From assembly GCF_900109915.1 (NCBI RefSeq), contig NZ_FOBU01000001.1, forward strand, positions 1,759,004 to 1,823,003: DNA of 64,000 nt, read 5' to 3'. Under the pieces are notes generated by a model. The model did not search any database, had not been told where the DNA came from, and saw only the letters and a list, made by a program, of their open reading frames with translations. This document shows positions 33,835 to 44,163 of the stretch, piece by piece. Every line of letters begins with the position of its first letter. The stretch's first letter is position 1. Source of the stretch: Luteibacter sp. UNCMF331Sha3.1. Its GTDB lineage: Bacteria > Pseudomonadota > Gammaproteobacteria > Xanthomonadales > Rhodanobacteraceae. The position numbers were made by a program, and so were the translations under genes.

Positions 33835-36108
33835 ATGCGCCGACTCCTCCTCCTTGCGATGGCCACCGGCCTTACCGCGTGCGCCACCCAGCCGAAGCAG
33901 GAAACCGCGCCCGTCGATGCCGCGCCACTGTCGCTCATTCCCATGCCGGCGCAGGTGCAGCGCGCACCCGGGCATTACCGGCTCGATGCGATGACCACCA
34001 TCAACGTGGCGCCGGGCGACACGCAGGCGAAGCATGTCGCGGCGCAGCTGCAGGGGTGGATCCGCCAGGCGCGCGGCATCACGCCGGCGATCGTGGAAGG
34101 GAAGGGCAAGAGCGGTATCTCGCTCGCGACCGTATCGTCGATCAAGGGGCGCGAGGCCTACACGCTCGACGTCGGCGCGAACGGTGTACGCATCGCGGCC
34201 AACGCCGAGACCGGCCTGTTCTACGGCGCGGTCACCTACTGGCAGCTGCTCACCGACCCTGCCGCGCAGAACGGCGTACCCGCCGTGCACATCGTCGACG
34301 CACCGCGGTTCGAGTGGCGTGGCCTGATGCTCGACTCCAGCCGGCATTTTCAGTCGGTGAGCGACATCGAGCACCTGCTCGACCAGATGGCGATGCACAA
34401 GCTCAATACGTTCCACTGGCATCTCACCGACGACCAGGGCTGGCGCCTGCAGATCGAGAAGTATCCGAAGCTCACCGAGACCGGCGCGTGTCGCAAGGCG
34501 GTCGGTCCCGACATCGCGCTCACCGGCGGTGCGGACACACCGTACTGCGGGTTCTACACGAAGGACGAGGCGAAGCAGATCGTCGCGTACGCCGCCGAGC
34601 GCCACATCACGGTGGTCCCCGAGATCGAGATGCCGGGCCATGCGCAGGCCGCGGTGGCGTCGTATCCGAAGTTCGGCGCCGGCTCGAAGAAGCTCGCCGT
34701 CTCGTCCGACTGGGGGGTGAACACCGCGCTCTACAACGTCGACGATGGCACGTTCACCTTCCTGCAGGACGTGCTGGACGAGGTGATGGACATCTTCCCG
34801 TCGACGTACATCCACGTTGGCGGCGACGAGGCGGCCAAGGACGAGTGGGAGCGCTCGAAGACGGTGCAGGCGAAGATGAAGTCGCTCGGCATCACCGACG
34901 AGGAAAAGATGCAGGGCTGGTTCATCGCGCGCATCGGTACCTATCTCGACAAGCACGGCCGTCGCCTCATCGGCTGGGATGAAATCCTCGACGGCGACGT
35001 GCCGGCGAGTGCCACCGTGATGTCCTGGCGCGGCACGGAGGGCGCGATCAAGGCGGCCAACGCCGGGCACGACGTCGTGATGGCCCCGTCGCCGACGCTC
35101 TACCTCGATCGCCTGCAGTCGACGCTGCCGGACGAACCGCCGGGTCGCCCGTCGGGGCAATCGCTGCGGACGATCTACGATTTCGATCCGGTACCGAAGG
35201 AAATTGCCGGTGCCAACGCCCACCATGTGCTGGGCGCGCAGGTGACCGTGTTCTCGGAATACATTCCGACCTGGTCGCGCACGCAGCACGTCATTTTCCC
35301 CCGCATCGCCGCGCTCGCCGAGCGTACGTGGTCGCCGAAGGCCGACTGGAACGATTTCGTCGCGCGTCTGCCTGCGCAGATGTCGCGCTATCGCGCGGCG
35401 GGCATCGTGCCCGCCGACGGTGCGTTCGCCGTCGCCATCGCCACGGAAGAGGCACCCGGACACAAGGCGAAGGTGACGCTGTCCAACCAGACCGGCTATG
35501 GCACCGTGCGTTACACGACCGACGGCAGTGCACCGACGGCGCAATCCACGGCCTATACGGGGCCGTTCGACGTGGATCTTCCGTCGACCGTGCGCGCGAA
35601 CGCGTTCGAGGGCGGTTTTGGCCTCGCCGGTCCGCGCGACCGCGAGATCGATGCGAAGTCGCTGCTGCGTCGTACGAGCGACGAGCTCGACATGTGCGGC
35701 GACAAGCTCGTGCTTCGTCTCGAGTCGCCCAACGCGGTCGACGGCGTGCGTCCCGTGTACAAGGTCGACATCATGGACACGTGCTGGATCTGGAAGGGCG
35801 CGAAACTCGACGGTCGTTACGGCCTGTCCGTCACCGTCGATCGCCTGCCGTACAACTACGCGCTGTGGAAGGACGTCAAAGGCATCGTGTCGCGCAAGTC
35901 GCGCTCCGCCGCCGGCGAGCTGGAAGTGCACCAGGACACCTGTGACGGCCCGAAGCTGGCGACCATTCCCCTCGCGAAGGCGAAGGACGGCCGTGCCACG
36001 CTCGACGGCATCCTGCCCAAGCGCGAAGGCACGCACGATTTGTGCTTCGTGATCACGGGCAAGCCGGGTCCGAAGATGTGGGTGCTAGGCGACGTGCAGC
36101 TGCGATAA
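33835..36108 (+). CDS. GH20 beta-N-acetylhexosaminidase, lipoprotein
   Basis: A 757-residue family 20 glycoside hydrolase releasing GlcNAc from chito-oligosaccharides or N-glycans. N-terminal lipobox LTAC (Cys about 16) predicts a lipid-anchored periplasmic or outer-membrane enzyme. A GH20b domain precedes the catalytic barrel, whose substrate-assisted pair is Asp331-Glu332 in HVGGDEA; FHWHLTDDQGWRLQIEKYP is the family signature. The C-terminal part carries a chitobiase-like domain with YTTDGSAPT. It is preceded by AGGGAA. The neighbours make it the outer step of the GlcNAc pathway. It is close to Hex20 of the Xanthomonas nag locus in context. Confidence 0.93.
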   Translation: MRRLLLLAMATGLTACATQPKQETAPVDAAPLSLIPMPAQVQRAPGHYRLDAMTTINVAPGDTQAKHVAAQLQGWIRQARGITPAIVEGKGKSGISLATVSSIKGREAYTLDVGANGVRIAANAETGLFYGAVTYWQLLTDPAAQNGVPAVHIVDAPRFEWRGLMLDSSRHFQSVSDIEHLLDQMAMHKLNTFHWHLTDDQGWRLQIEKYPKLTETGACRKAVGPDIALTGGADTPYCGFYTKDEAKQIVAYAAERHITVVPEIEMPGHAQAAVASYPKFGAGSKKLAVSSDWGVNTALYNVDDGTFTFLQDVLDEVMDIFPSTYIHVGGDEAAKDEWERSKTVQAKMKSLGITDEEKMQGWFIARIGTYLDKHGRRLIGWDEILDGDVPASATVMSWRGTEGAIKAANAGHDVVMAPSPTLYLDRLQSTLPDEPPGRPSGQSLRTIYDFDPVPKEIAGANAHHVLGAQVTVFSEYIPTWSRTQHVIFPRIAALAERTWSPKADWNDFVARLPAQMSRYRAAGIVPADGAFAVAIATEEAPGHKAKVTLSNQTGYGTVRYTTDGSAPTAQSTAYTGPFDVDLPSTVRANAFEGGFGLAGPRDREIDAKSLLRRTSDELDMCGDKLVLRLESPNAVDGVRPVYKVDIMDTCWIWKGAKLDGRYGLSVTVDRLPYNYALWKDVKGIVSRKSRSAAGELEVHQDTCDGPKLATIPLAKAKDGRATLDGILPKREGTHDLCFVITGKPGPKMWVLGDVQLR

Positions 36109-36121
36109 CCGTTGCTCCAGG

Positions 36122-36149
36122 GGTGGGAGCCAGCAGGCTGGTTCCCACC
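36122..36149. repeat. REP element, short form (family A)
   Basis: A 28-bp palindrome with one mismatch (GGTTCCCACC in the right arm) between the convergent hexosaminidase and lhr genes, 13 and 9 bases from their stops. Confidence 0.88.
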
Positions 36150-36158
36150 TGAAAGCGC

Positions 36159-39100
36159 CTACAACGAGGCGAACGACCGCATGTCCGCCTTGCGCTGCAA
36201 CGCACCCCGCGCCTCGCGCTCGTCATCGCCTTCCAGCGGCGTCAGCGACACGAATTTCCCCGCCACCATCGCTGCCAGCGGCACGCCGTCGCGGATCGCG
36301 ATGCGATTGCCGAGCGTGGCCGGCACCTTCGCCATCCCCGCCACGATGGAGCCGACCAGGTTCAGCGGATCGGTACCGGCGATGCACACGATCTCGCCAT
36401 CGTGCTCGCGATGGCGGATCTGTCGAAGGGCCGCCAGCGCTTCGGGCAGCGCGAACTGCTCGCCGACGAGTCCGTCGACGAAGCGGCCGCCGCGAATCTC
36501 CCCGCGCGCCTCCAGCCGGTGATACACCCGACGCAGTTCGCGCCAGCTCGGGAGCCACGCCGCCTCGCGCTCCAGGATGCGCCAGCTCACCACGCCATAC
36601 CGCCGCAGCAGCGTGCGTGCGATGTGCTCCAGCCCATCCGCATCGTTGCGCTGTTCGCTCGGACGGCGCGCGAGCGACCAGCGGCCGGCATCTTCGATGC
36701 CGCTCATCATGTGCCGCCGCGTGCGACGGTGACGACTGGCGTTGCGCTTCGACGACGGCAGCAGCAGCGCGCGAAGACCGGCGAAGCTGTCCGCCGTGAC
36801 GCGTCCCGCGGCGACGAGCTCGCCCAGGGCGTCTTCGAGCTCCGTTCTCAGCAAGCGCGTGATCGAGGCCAGTTCATCGAAGAACAACGCACCTTCGTCG
36901 CGCAGCGCCTCGTCCACCGCCTGCGCGCGCGACGACAGCGTCACGTCGCCGGGGGCCGGCGGCGCCGCGGCGGACCAGACCGGCAGCTGGCGCCGGGGCA
37001 ACAGCACGATGGGCGTGGAGCGCACGGGCCCGCCGGTCCCCGTGCCGAGCCGCAGGCGACTCCACACCACGCGTCCGGCACGACACAGATCGTCGAGCCA
37101 GCCGATCCCGTAATCGCCGACACGCGATGGCAACAGCTCCGATTCCCATGCACCGGCCGCCGCCTCGAAACCTTCGAGCTGTCCGATGATGCCGGCCAGC
37201 GCATCGGGTCCGGCGACTTGCGTCGCGCGCGTGACGTGCTGCCAGTCGAGCAGGAACCGGAGGAAATCGCGCGGCGCCACGGGCTCGATCTCGCGACGCA
37301 GCCGCCCGATGGTGTAGCGATGGATGCGTGCGAGCAGGTGACGCTCGCACCATTCCGGCTCCGTCGCACCGGGCGAGAACGCACCGCGCATGACGAAGCC
37401 TTCCGACTCCAGCGCCGCCAGTGCGACATCGACATCGCCCGGGCGCACGCCAAGTGCGTCCGCGAGGAGTGCCGCCGGCACGGGGCCGAGTCCGCCGAGA
37501 CGTCCGCGCACGATGTCGACGAGCGCCGCCTCCGCCGTCCACGGCTGCGCCGCGTATCCGGCGGGAGCGGCGATGGCCGGATGCATCGATGCGTCGGGGA
37601 GCAACGCGCGCCAGGCGGGCAGGCGCTCGGCGGCGACCCAGAGCGTATGACCGTGCCGCACCAGTCGTGTGGCCCGGGCATCCTTCGCCAGCGCGGCGAG
37701 CAGCGTCGCCCAGCCCGCGTTGTCACGCGCCTCGCTCTCCGTGATCCCGCCGAGCTGGACCAGCGCCTCGTGCATCTCGTCCGCGCTGCGCGCCTCGGGC
37801 CAGGCTTCCACGCGCACGGCGTCGATGGCCTCGGCGTCGAGACGACCGAGGTCGTCCGGACTCTCGGCCTCGTTCCAGCGACGCGACTGCACGGCCTGCG
37901 TGCGGCGCTCCTCGAGCGGTGCGTCGTCGAGGAAGGCATAGGGCGCGGCGCTGAGCACTTCCGCGGCCAGCGGCGACGGCGCGGCGAGGTCGCGCGCCAC
38001 CATGGCGATGCGACCGGTTTCCAGGCCACGCAGGATGTCGAGCAGACCTTCGCTGTCCATCGCCTCGTGCAGGCAGTCCTCGAGGGTCTGTTTCACCAGC
38101 GGGTGGTCGGGCACCTCGCGCTCCCCGACGAGGTTTTCCGCGCAGGCGACCTGATCGGGGAAGACGGTGGCGAGCAGGTCTTCGCTCTTCATGCGCTGAA
38201 GCTGCGGCGCGACCTTGCGGCCGCCGGTGAAGCGCGGCAGGGCGAGCGCGGTGGTCGCGTTCCAGCGCCAGCGCACGCCGAACAGCGGCGCGTCGAGCAA
38301 GGCCTGGATCAGTACGTGCTCGGCGGAGTTCGAATGCAGGTAACGGGCGACCTCGTCGAGCGGAAAGCTGTGGCTCGTGGACAGCGACAGCACGATCGCG
38401 TCTTCCGTGGCCGCCGCCTGCAGCTCGAAATTGAACTTGCGACAGAATCGCTTGCGCAGCGCGAGTCCCCACGCACGGTTGATACGGCTGCCGTAGGGCG
38501 TGTGGATGATGAGCTGCGTGCCGCCGGATTCGTCGAAGAAGCGTTCCATCACCAGCGTGTCGCGCGTCGGCAGCGCACCGAGGGCCGCGCGGGCGCGGAA
38601 GAGATAATCGACGATCTGCTCCGCGGCGGCTTTCGGCACCCGGAGTTCGTCGACGAGCCAGCGGAACGCCGCATCGCGACCGCCGTCGTCGAACGCGGCC
38701 GACACGTCGCTGCGCAGACGCGACACGCCGATCGACAACTCGTCGGTACGGCCGGGTGCTTCGCCGAGCCAGAAAGGAATGTTCGGCGGCGCACCCTGGG
38801 CGTCTTCCACTCGCAGTCGTCCGGCTTCCACGCGCATGATGCGGTAGGAGCGGTTGCCGAGCTGGAACACGTCGCCGGCGAGACTCTCCACGGCGAAGTC
38901 TTCGTTCACCGTGCCGACGATCGTGGCCTGGGGTTCGAGCAGCACGTTGTAATCGCCGGTGTCGGGGATGGTGCCGCCCGACGTCACGGCCGTGAGCCGG
39001 GCGCCGCGGCGTTCGCGCAGCCGACGGTTCACGGCGTCGCGATGGATGTACGAACCCCGCGGACCGACGCGCGTCGTGAAGCCCTCCGACAGCATGCGCA

Positions 39101-40460
39101 CCGTTTCGTCGAAGGTGTCGCGCTTCAGCGCCCGGAAGGGATACGCGCGGCGGAACAGGTCGTAGAGCGCGTCTTCGTCCCATTCCTGGCAGGCGATCTC
39201 CGCCACGATCTGCTGCGCGAGCACGTCGAGCGGCTCGTTGGGCATGATCAGCGTGTCGAGTTCGCCGCGGCGCACGCAATCGAGCAGCGCCGCGCATTCC
39301 ACGAGGTCGTCGCGGGACGTGGGGAACAGCCGGGCCTTTGGCGTGCCGCCGACGGCGTGGCCCGCGCGGCCCGCGCGTTGAAGGAACGCCGCGATCGAAC
39401 GCGGCGAGGCGATCTGGCACACGAGGTCGACGTCGCCGATGTCGATGCCGAGTTCGAGCGACGCGGTGGCGACCAGCGCGCGCAGCTCGCCGCGCTTCAG
39501 CCGCTGCTCGGCGTCGAGCCGCTGCTCGCGCGACAGGCTGCCATGGTGCGCGGTGACGGCCTCCTTTCCGAGCCGTTCGGAGAGGTGACGCGACACGCGC
39601 TCGGCCATGCGTCGCGTGTTGACGAACACCAGCGTGGTGCGGTGCTGCTCGATGAGGTTGCCGAGACGGTTGTAGACGAGTTCCCACATGTCGTTCGACA
39701 TCACCGCCTCGAGCGGTACCGGTGGCACCTCGAGCGCGAGGTCGCGCTGGCGCGCGTGGCCGATGTCGACGATGGCGCAGTCCTCGCGCTCGCTGCCCGT
39801 GAGGAACGCGGCCACCTTCTCGATGGGTTTCTGCGTGGCCGACAGGCCGATGCGCGTGATACGGCGCTGGGCGATCGATTCGAGGCGTTCGAGCGATACC
39901 GCCAGGTGGCTGCCGCGCTTGCTCGCGGCCACGGCGTGGATCTCGTCGACGATCACTTCGCGCACGTCGCGCAGCATCGCGCGGCCCGATTCCGAGCCGA
40001 GCAGCACGTAGAGGGATTCCGGCGTGGTGACCAGGATGTGCGGTGGGCGTCGCTTCATGCGTTCGCGGTCGGACGACGGCGTGTCGCCGGTGCGTACCGC
40101 GGTGCGGATCTCGAGGTCGGGCAGGCCACGCGCGCGGAGTTCGTCGCGGATGCCGGCCAGCGGGGCTTCGAGGTTGATGCGGATGTCGTTGGACAGTGCC
40201 TTCAGCGGAGACACGTAGAGGATCGTCGTGCGATCGCGGAGGCCGCCTTCCTCCACGCCTTCGCGCACCAGCATGTCGATCGCCGACAGGAACGCGGTGA
40301 GCGTCTTGCCCGAGCCCGTGGGCGCGGCGACCAGCGTGTGCCGGCCGGAACGGATCGCGGGCCACGCGGCGACCTGCGCCGGCGTGGGCGCCGGAAACGT
40401 GGCCGAGAACCACGCCGCGACGGCGGGATGGAAGGCGCTGAGCGACTTTTGTGAATTCAT
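36159..40460 (-). CDS. lhr: Lhr-family large ATP-dependent helicase
   Basis: A 1433-residue superfamily 2 helicase. RecA core 1 has Walker A APTGSGKT at 46-53 and DEIH at 172-175, then [11 protein letters not shown]; core 2 has the GRAGHAVGG motif. The Lhr winged-helix and beta-barrel region and a long C-terminal extension follow. Lhr unwinds RNA:DNA and DNA duplexes 3'-5' and in several bacteria is tied to DNA repair; the long form is close in size to E. coli Lhr (about 1540). It is a single gene inserted between the two glycosidase genes, with no evident link to them. The long open frames on the opposite strand are codon-bias shadows. Confidence 0.93.
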   Translation of the reverse strand: MNSQKSLSAFHPAVAAWFSATFPAPTPAQVAAWPAIRSGRHTLVAAPTGSGKTLTAFLSAIDMLVREGVEEGGLRDRTTILYVSPLKALSNDIRINLEAPLAGIRDELRARGLPDLEIRTAVRTGDTPSSDRERMKRRPPHILVTTPESLYVLLGSESGRAMLRDVREVIVDEIHAVAASKRGSHLAVSLERLESIAQRRITRIGLSATQKPIEKVAAFLTGSEREDCAIVDIGHARQRDLALEVPPVPLEAVMSNDMWELVYNRLGNLIEQHRTTLVFVNTRRMAERVSRHLSERLGKEAVTAHHGSLSREQRLDAEQRLKRGELRALVATASLELGIDIGDVDLVCQIASPRSIAAFLQRAGRAGHAVGGTPKARLFPTSRDDLVECAALLDCVRRGELDTLIMPNEPLDVLAQQIVAEIACQEWDEDALYDLFRRAYPFRALKRDTFDETVRMLSEGFTTRVGPRGSYIHRDAVNRRLRERRGARLTAVTSGGTIPDTGDYNVLLEPQATIVGTVNEDFAVESLAGDVFQLGNRSYRIMRVEAGRLRVEDAQGAPPNIPFWLGEAPGRTDELSIGVSRLRSDVSAAFDDGGRDAAFRWLVDELRVPKAAAEQIVDYLFRARAALGALPTRDTLVMERFFDESGGTQLIIHTPYGSRINRAWGLALRKRFCRKFNFELQAAATEDAIVLSLSTSHSFPLDEVARYLHSNSAEHVLIQALLDAPLFGVRWRWNATTALALPRFTGGRKVAPQLQRMKSEDLLATVFPDQVACAENLVGEREVPDHPLVKQTLEDCLHEAMDSEGLLDILRGLETGRIAMVARDLAAPSPLAAEVLSAAPYAFLDDAPLEERRTQAVQSRRWNEAESPDDLGRLDAEAIDAVRVEAWPEARSADEMHEALVQLGGITESEARDNAGWATLLAALAKDARATRLVRHGHTLWVAAERLPAWRALLPDASMHPAIAAPAGYAAQPWTAEAALVDIVRGRLGGLGPVPAALLADALGVRPGDVDVALAALESEGFVMRGAFSPGATEPEWCERHLLARIHRYTIGRLRREIEPVAPRDFLRFLLDWQHVTRATQVAGPDALAGIIGQLEGFEAAAGAWESELLPSRVGDYGIGWLDDLCRAGRVVWSRLRLGTGTGGPVRSTPIVLLPRRQLPVWSAAAPPAPGDVTLSSRAQAVDEALRDEGALFFDELASITRLLRTELEDALGELVAAGRVTADSFAGLRALLLPSSKRNASRHRRTRRHMMSGIEDAGRWSLARRPSEQRNDADGLEHIARTLLRRYGVVSWRILEREAAWLPSWRELRRVYHRLEARGEIRGGRFVDGLVGEQFALPEALAALRQIRHREHDGEIVCIAGTDPLNLVGSIVAGMAKVPATLGNRIAIRDGVPLAAMVAGKFVSLTPLEGDDEREARGALQRKADMRSFASL

Positions 40461-40590
40461 TGAACCACTTGAGTGGGGTCGGCGGGCCTCGATGGCAAGC
40501 GCCGAGCATAGGCCGGTCGCGTCTCGCCGGTTGCGATAAAAGCGTTACTTGGCGATGGTTAGCCATTCTCCTTACCAACGCAGCGAGATC

Positions 40591-42807
40591 ATGCCCCCAG
40601 TCGCCCGCCGTACCGCCCTTGCCGTCGCCCTCGCCGCCGGTCTTGCCGGCACCGTGCATGCCGCCGCTCCCACGGACCGGCCGTGGATGGATCGCTCGCT
40701 CCCGGCCGACCGGCGCGCCGAGCTGATCGTGGCCGCGATGACGGACGATGAGAAATTCCGGCTGATCCGCTCCGACTTCGGCCTCGCGAGCGACAAACAC
40801 GGTGTGCCGGAAGGCGCGGTCAGCGGTGCGGGTTACGTCCCCGCCCTGCCCCGGCTGGGCCTGGCTGCGATCAACGAAACCGATGCCGGCCTCGGCGTGA
40901 ACAAGCCGGGCATCGACGGCAAGGGCGCGATCTCCCTGCCCGCCGGCCTCGCCACCGCGGCGAGTTTCGATCCGGCGGTTGCCCACGCGGGCGGGCGGAT
41001 GATCGGCGGCGAGGCGCGCGGCAAGGGCTACGCGGTGCTGCTCTCCGGCGGCGTGAACCTCGTGCGCGATCCCCGCAACGGCCGTAACTTCGAATACGCA
41101 GGCGAGGATCCGATCCTCGCGGGCACCATCGTCGGCGCGGCCGTGAAGGGCATCCAGGAGCGGAAGATCCTCGCGACGGTCAAGCACTTCGCCATCAACG
41201 ACCTCGAGACGGGCCGCAACACGCACAGCGCCGACATCGATCCGGTCGCGCTGCGCGAGTCCGACTTGCTCGCGTTCCAGATCGCGATCGCCCACGGCGA
41301 CCCGGCGTCCGTCATGTCGGCGTACAACCGCATCAACGGCGTCTACGCCGGCGAGAACGCCTGGCTGCTGACCGACGTGCTGAAGAAGGAATGGGGCTTC
41401 AAGGGATTCGTGATGTCCGACTGGGGCGGCGTGCACAGCGGCGCGAAGGCCGCGATGGCCGGCCTCGATCAGGAGTCGGCCGGCGAAGTCTTCGACAAGG
41501 AGGTCTACGTCGACAAGCCGCTTCGCGCGGCCGTCGCGTCCGGCGAGGTGCCGAAAGCCCGGCTCGACGACATGGTCCGCCGCATCATGCGCAGCCTGTT
41601 CGCCCACGGCGTGATCGACGAGCCGACGCCCGTGAAGCCGACCGTCGCCGTGCCTTACGCCGCCGATCGCGTTGTCGCGCGGGACGCGCTCGAAGCCGGC
41701 GCGGTCCTCCTGCGCAACGAAGGCGCGCTGCTGCCGCTGGCGCGCAAGGGTCAGTCGGTGGTCGTGATCGGCGCCCACGCGGACAAGGGCGTGCTGGCGG
41801 GCGGCGGTTCGTCCACGGTCACCGACGAGGGCGGCGACCCGGTGCCCGGCCTGGAGCCGACCGGCTGGCCGGGTCCCGTGCGGTATCACGCGTCCGCGCC
41901 GCTCACCTATATGCAGAAGCTCGGGGGCAAGGTCACGTTCGACCCGGGCACCGATCCCGCCGCGGCGGCAAAGGCGGCCGCGGCGGCCGACGTGGCCGTG
42001 GTGTTCGTCACGAAGTGGGCCGCCGAGTCGTACGACGCCCCGGACATGTCGCTGCCCGACGGCCAGGATGCGCTCGTCGCCGCGGTGGCGAAGGCGAATC
42101 GGAAGGTGGTCGTGGTGCTGGAGACCAACGGCGCGGTGAAGATGCCGTGGCTCGGCGACGTCGGCGCGGTCATGCAGGCGTGGTACCCGGGCTCCGGCGG
42201 CGGCGAAGGCATCGCGCGCCTGCTCTATGGCGAAACGTCGCCGTCCGGCCGCCTGCCGGTGAGCTGGCCGAAGGACGAAGCGCAGCTGCCGCGCCCGACG
42301 ATCCAGGCGGCAGGCCTGAATGCGAAGGACAAGCCGGCCGACGACATCGACTACAACATCGAAGGCGCCGACGTCGGTTACCGGTGGTTCGAGAAAACGA
42401 AGCGCGATCCGCTGTTCGCCTTCGGTTACGGCCTGACATACACGACGTTCGCGTACAGCGACTTCGCGGTCGGCACCGACGCCGCCGGGCATCCGGTGGC
42501 CCACGTCACGGTGAAGAACACGGGCAGGGTCGCCGGCGCGGACGTGCCGCAGATCTACGTCGCCGCACCGGGCGGCGCCATGCGCCGTCTGGCCGGCTGG
42601 AGCAAGGTGTCGCTGAAGCCGGGCGCCAGCCGCCGCGTCGACATTCCGCTCGAGCCGATGGCGCTGGCCCGCTACGACGACGCCGGCAAGCGCTGGCGCG
42701 TGGCACCCGGCACCTACAAGGTGAAGCTCGCCCGCTCGGCGACGGATTTCGCGGGTGAGGCGACGCTCGAGATGAAGGAGAGCTTCCCGGTGGTCAAGGC
42801 GCCGTAA
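40591..42807 (+). CDS. GH3 family beta-glycosidase, exported
   Basis: A 738-residue family 3 glycoside hydrolase with a signal peptide (ALAVALAAGLAGTVHAA). Order: GH3 N domain with nucleophile Asp277 in VMSDWGG and the KHFAIND motif, GH3 C domain, then a fibronectin III-like domain. BglX-type enzymes hydrolyse beta-glucosides; related ones act on xylosides. It lacks the KHFPGHG..H arrangement of NagZ-type hexosaminidases, so a beta-glucosidase role is more likely than GlcNAc release, despite the nearby nag genes. The ATG at 40591 begins the signal peptide; upstream in-frame codons were rejected. A long REP follows the stop. Confidence 0.88.
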   Translation: MPPVARRTALAVALAAGLAGTVHAAAPTDRPWMDRSLPADRRAELIVAAMTDDEKFRLIRSDFGLASDKHGVPEGAVSGAGYVPALPRLGLAAINETDAGLGVNKPGIDGKGAISLPAGLATAASFDPAVAHAGGRMIGGEARGKGYAVLLSGGVNLVRDPRNGRNFEYAGEDPILAGTIVGAAVKGIQERKILATVKHFAINDLETGRNTHSADIDPVALRESDLLAFQIAIAHGDPASVMSAYNRINGVYAGENAWLLTDVLKKEWGFKGFVMSDWGGVHSGAKAAMAGLDQESAGEVFDKEVYVDKPLRAAVASGEVPKARLDDMVRRIMRSLFAHGVIDEPTPVKPTVAVPYAADRVVARDALEAGAVLLRNEGALLPLARKGQSVVVIGAHADKGVLAGGGSSTVTDEGGDPVPGLEPTGWPGPVRYHASAPLTYMQKLGGKVTFDPGTDPAAAAKAAAAADVAVVFVTKWAAESYDAPDMSLPDGQDALVAAVAKANRKVVVVLETNGAVKMPWLGDVGAVMQAWYPGSGGGEGIARLLYGETSPSGRLPVSWPKDEAQLPRPTIQAAGLNAKDKPADDIDYNIEGADVGYRWFEKTKRDPLFAFGYGLTYTTFAYSDFAVGTDAAGHPVAHVTVKNTGRVAGADVPQIYVAAPGGAMRRLAGWSKVSLKPGASRRVDIPLEPMALARYDDAGKRWRVAPGTYKVKLARSATDFAGEATLEMKESFPVVKAP

Positions 42808-42818
42808 TCGGCTTTACC

Positions 42819-42887
42819 GGTGGGAGCCAGCCTGCTGGCGAAGGGTGCCTGCCGCGAGCACCCTTCGCCAGCAGGCTGGCTCCCACC
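42819..42887. repeat. REP element, long form (family A)
   Basis: A long-form copy 11 bases after the GH3 gene, nearly identical to that at 5920. Confidence 0.95.
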
Positions 42888-42935
42888 AAAGCGTCTCGAC
42901 GATTCGCCCACACGCTTCGCCGCCACAATGCGCGC

Positions 42936-43709
42936 ATGAACCTGCGCCCTGCCCTCGCCGCCCTGTCGCTCCTCGCCGTCGCCACCCCGGCCCTTGCCGA
43001 CCCGCCCGACTTCGACCGCCCCGGCGCCGGCTTCGCCACCACGGTGCTACCGGCCGGCACGCTCGCGCTCGAGCAAGGCCTGCCCACGTACGAGCGGCAG
43101 CGCCAGGATGGCTTTCTCGATCGGACCTATACCGCCGACAGTCTCGTCCGCATCGGACTCGGTGGCCCGGTGGAGCTGCAGGTGGCCGGGTCGGCGTGGA
43201 ACCGTCTGGAGGAGCGCGGCCAGGGTTCCCGGCGGCACGCCGTGGGCCATGGCGACACCAGTGTGGGCGTGAAGTGGGCGCCGGCGGGCGCGGGCGACGC
43301 CGGCGACTTCAGCTGGGCGGCGCTGGGCAACGTCACCTTCGACAATGGCGATGAGGATTTCGGCAACGGCGCACGCGAAGTCAGTCTCGGCACGACACTC
43401 CAGTGGCAGCCGGACGAGCAGCACCAGAACACGCTGTATGCCAACGTGGACCGGCTGAAAGGACGCAACACCTGGACACTGGCGCCCACGTTCGGGCGCC
43501 GCTTCGGTGAAAACCTCACCGCGTATCTCGAGGCCGACGCGATCCACGACGCCGACGACGGCAACGAGCTGCAGGCAGGCGGCGGCCTCGCGTATACGAT
43601 CGGCGACCACGTGCAGCTCGACGCGTACGCCCTGCATCGGATCGGCAGCCATGGCCCGTCGGTGGTGGCGGGCGTGGGCGTGTCGATGTTCTTCGGGAAG
43701 AAGGGCTAG
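42936..43709 (+). CDS. Outer-membrane beta-barrel protein of the MetA-pathway/transporter-like family
   Basis: A 257-residue exported protein with a clear signal peptide (residues 1-21, ATPALA). The rest alternates short beta-strands rich in Gly, Asp and aromatic residues (DTSVGVKWAP, LALEQGLPTY, TLQWQPDEQHQ) and ends with GVGVSMFF, as in the proteins annotated as MetA-pathway-of-phenol-degradation or generic outer-membrane transporter. Function in these proteins is mostly unknown. Its stop codon shares the CTAG at 43706-43709 with the stop of the small gene on the other strand. Confidence 0.7.
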   Translation: MNLRPALAALSLLAVATPALADPPDFDRPGAGFATTVLPAGTLALEQGLPTYERQRQDGFLDRTYTADSLVRIGLGGPVELQVAGSAWNRLEERGQGSRRHAVGHGDTSVGVKWAPAGAGDAGDFSWAALGNVTFDNGDEDFGNGAREVSLGTTLQWQPDEQHQNTLYANVDRLKGRNTWTLAPTFGRRFGENLTAYLEADAIHDADDGNELQAGGGLAYTIGDHVQLDAYALHRIGSHGPSVVAGVGVSMFFGKKG

Positions 43710-43870
43710 CGCCGGTTCGCCCGGCGCATGGCGCGGAGCAGGATCGCGGCAAGCACGAGGCCGACCAGCAGGCCGATACCACCGCCCCACACGGAACCGG
43801 TCCGCCCATCGACGACATAGCCGATGGCGAAACCGAGGAGCGCGATGAGGGGGACGGGAAGGCAGCCCAT
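43706..43870 (-). CDS. Small two-helix membrane protein, unknown function
   Basis: A 54-residue protein not assigned to a named family. It has two hydrophobic helices (VPLIALLGFAIGYVV and a Gly-zipper-like GGGIGLLVGLVLAAILL) and a basic tail (RAMRRANRR). The ATG at 43870 has only a weak GGGG upstream. Its stop overlaps the plus-strand neighbour tail to tail in CTAG. An intrinsic terminator of a structured minus-strand RNA lies only 20 bases before its start codon, leaving no room for a promoter in between, so expression may need read-through. It could be a false gene; the codon pattern and helices favour a real one. Confidence 0.5.
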   Translation of the reverse strand: MGCLPVPLIALLGFAIGYVVDGRTGSVWGGGIGLLVGLVLAAILLRAMRRANRR

Positions 43871-43889
43871 GGGTGAAAGATTACCCCAC

Positions 43890-44105
43890 AAAAAGCATGG
43901 CCCTCGCGCTCACGCGGAGGGCCATGGCGACCGTCCCTTGGTCTGGTGGCCTTGGCCACCGGAACGCGGCCCGGCGAAGCCGACGCAGCGTTACCGCCGA
44001 TGAAGGGGGGATCGATCCTTGCGCTAGGGACGGACGGCGTCCTGCCGTCGGATCGGTCATCGGCGATGGACCTAATGTCGCGTAGGTAGGCCGATGACGG
44101 ATATA
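43890..44105 (-). ncRNA. Candidate structured RNA or attenuator leader ending in an intrinsic terminator
   Basis: Read on the minus strand the segment holds a chain of perfect stems. They are GTCATCGGC/GCCGATGAC (44098-44090 with 44064-44056), GACGGC/GCCGTC with an AGGAC loop (44049-44033), a UUCG-capped stem near 43975, GGTGGCC/GGCCACC (43960-43945), and a terminator of CATGGCCCT/AGGGCCATG with an inner CGCG pair (43926-43896) followed by five T (43894-43890). TATATC at 44105-44100 is a possible -10 but no good -35 was found. No known RNA family was recognised. It may be a small RNA or a leader controlling the 54-residue membrane protein gene. Confidence 0.5.
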
Positions 44106-44163
44106 GGAGAATTCTTAAAATTAGTGCCGATTTGCCTTCGTCTTCGTAGGCCTCGACCCCGAT

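Noticed and set aside
17849-36108. The carbohydrate region as a horizontally acquired island
   Set aside because: Base and codon use look like the rest of the window, and no integrase, tRNA end or direct repeats flank it.
36402-40454. A 1350-residue open frame on the plus strand opposite lhr, and a 1593-residue one (37723-42504, minus) opposite the GH3 gene and overlapping lhr in another frame
   Set aside because: High-GC codon bias leaves shadow frames open. The protein text is low-complexity Arg/Ala/Asp-rich, without family similarity, while lhr and the GH3 gene on the same bases are clear.
40591-42807. GH3 gene as NagZ-type beta-N-acetylglucosaminidase
   Set aside because: It has the long three-domain BglX layout and lacks the NagZ His-Asp loop signature; only genome context suggested GlcNAc.
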